Below are positions 63,404 to 64,000 of a stretch of 64,000 nt of DNA, one piece after another. Positions within the stretch are counted from its first letter, which is position 1; the number at the start of each line of letters is the position of its first letter. The notes beneath the pieces are model-generated. The model saw only the letters and a program-made list of their open reading frames with translations, did not search any database and was not told the DNA's origin. This DNA comes from Sulfitobacter indolifex (GTDB taxonomy: Bacteria; Pseudomonadota; Alphaproteobacteria; Rhodobacterales; Rhodobacteraceae): assembly GCF_022788655.1 (NCBI RefSeq), contig NZ_CP084951.1, positions 2,790,001 to 2,854,000 of the forward strand. Reading direction: 5' to 3'. The position numbers and the translations under genes were made by a program.

Positions 63404-64000
63404 GCGGAATCTCCGGGGCTCAAGGGGAAGTGGCAGGCGGCGGAAAGCGATCCCCGCTGCGCGGAGAGGCTTGGCTCGACCTCGGCGCAAAGCGCCTGCG
63501 CGCGAGGGCAGCGGTCGCGGAAGTTGCAGCCTTTGGGCAGGTTGCGAATGTCCGGCACGGTGCCGGGGATCTGGGTCAGCCGTTCGTGGCGGTTCGACAG
63601 ATCGGGGATGCTGTCGATCAGCCCGCGGGTATAGGGATGCGCGGGGGCTTCGATCAGCTCGCGGGTGCGCCCACGTTCGACCACATTGCCGCAGTAGAGC
63701 ACCGTAATGTGGTCGGCCATTTCCGAGACCACGGCCAGGTCGTGAGTGACAAGGATCATCGAAGCGCCCTTCTCGGCGATCTGGCGGCGCATGAGTTTGA
63801 GGATCTGACTTTGAATGGTTACGTCGAGCGCGGTGGTCGGCTCATCTGCGATGATGAGCCGGGGCCGCGCCAGAAGGGCGATGGCGATAACGACTCGTTG
63901 GCGCATGCCGCCGGAGAACTGATGCGGATAGGCCTTGAGCCGCTCTTCGGCCTGACTGATGCCGACGCTTTCCAACATCTCAACACAAGCCGCATGACGC
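63400..64000 (-). CDS. Oligopeptide ABC transporter ATP-binding protein (DppD/OppD-like), 3' part
   Basis: About 200 C-terminal residues; the gene continues beyond the right edge. Signature [19 protein letters not shown], Walker [16 protein letters not shown]-loop VTHDLAVV, and the oligopeptide-type tail [14 protein letters not shown]. Walker A and the permeases of this second importer must lie to the right of the window. Confidence 0.92.
   Translation of the reverse strand, partial: RHAACVEMLESVGISQAEERLKAYPHQFSGGMRQRVVIAIALLARPRLIIADEPTTALDVTIQSQILKLMRRQIAEKGASMILVTHDLAVVSEMADHITVLYCGNVVERGRTRELIEAPAHPYTRGLIDSIPDLSNRHERLTQIPGTVPDIRNLPKGCNFRDRCPRAQALCAEVEPSLSAQRGSLSAACHFPLSPGDSA

Noticed and set aside
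39253..64000. Integrated phage or ICE
   Set aside because: No integrase, transposase, structural phage gene, relaxase or duplicated tRNA end was seen in the window.
1..64000. CRISPR array or intact insertion sequence
   Set aside because: No regularly spaced repeats and no transposase with terminal inverted repeats were found.

Overview
The window is chromosomal DNA from an alphaproteobacterium, most likely a marine Rhodobacteraceae (Roseobacter-group, Sulfitobacter-like). The base composition is high-GC and the genes are tightly packed with ATGA and TGATG overlaps. Lineage markers agree: a class II ribonucleotide reductase, short HisG with HisZ, DUF1489 and DUF938 proteins, a dimethylglycine-dehydrogenase-type FAD/GcvT enzyme, and many ABC importers for organic nitrogen. 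The genus is inferred from gene content, not from a marker-gene search.

Layout. 1-2.4 kb: 5' part of nrdJ (minus), then a DUF1489 gene. 2.4-9.3 kb: a minus-strand operon, LivG-LivH-LivM-binding protein-LivF-acyl-CoA ligase, which should import a carboxylic acid and trap it as a CoA thioester. 9.5-12.8 kb: hisS-hisZ-hisG (minus). 12.9-17.4 kb: slyX, a lipoprotein, dnaE. 17.6-26.8 kb: a purine operon (plus), xanthine dehydrogenase XdhA-XdhB-XdhC plus a BMP-type nucleoside importer, closed by a clear terminator. 27-30 kb: GST, aldo/keto reductase, DUF938 methyltransferase, GH25 lysozyme-like lipoprotein. 30-36 kb: membrane protein, FAD/GcvT demethylase, D-lactate/glycolate-type dehydrogenase and D-2-hydroxyacid dehydrogenase (all minus). 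36-39.2 kb: SH3-like protein, quinone oxidoreductase, BON-MscS channel. 39.25 kb: tRNA-Gln(TTG).

Beyond the tRNA the DNA looks more accessory. First comes a 577-base stretch with decayed coding sequence. Then follow a soluble GAF/PAS HWE histidine kinase with a single-domain response regulator, a type I sulfatase/phosphonate-hydrolase-like enzyme, a secreted Asp-box protein with a CTCC motif, and an M20 amidohydrolase.

48.8-64 kb holds the most interesting part: two convergent amide/peptide-scavenging operons. The plus-strand operon encodes a Dpp/Opp importer with fused ATPases, an RpiR regulator, a DmpA-type P1 peptidase and a C45 acyltransferase-like hydrolase. The last two are both N-terminal-nucleophile enzymes expected to self-cleave. 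The minus-strand operon encodes a second Opp importer (two ATPases and a binding protein with no signal peptide), an amidohydrolase, a hydantoin-racemase-like enzyme, a DapA-like aldolase and an SDR. Three of these minus-strand enzymes lack hallmark catalytic residues of their families. Together the operons suggest an uncharacterised route for non-standard amides (N-acyl, D-, beta- or cyclic peptides/ureides). The substrate cannot be read from sequence alone.

No CRISPR array, rRNA, intact insertion sequence or phage was seen.
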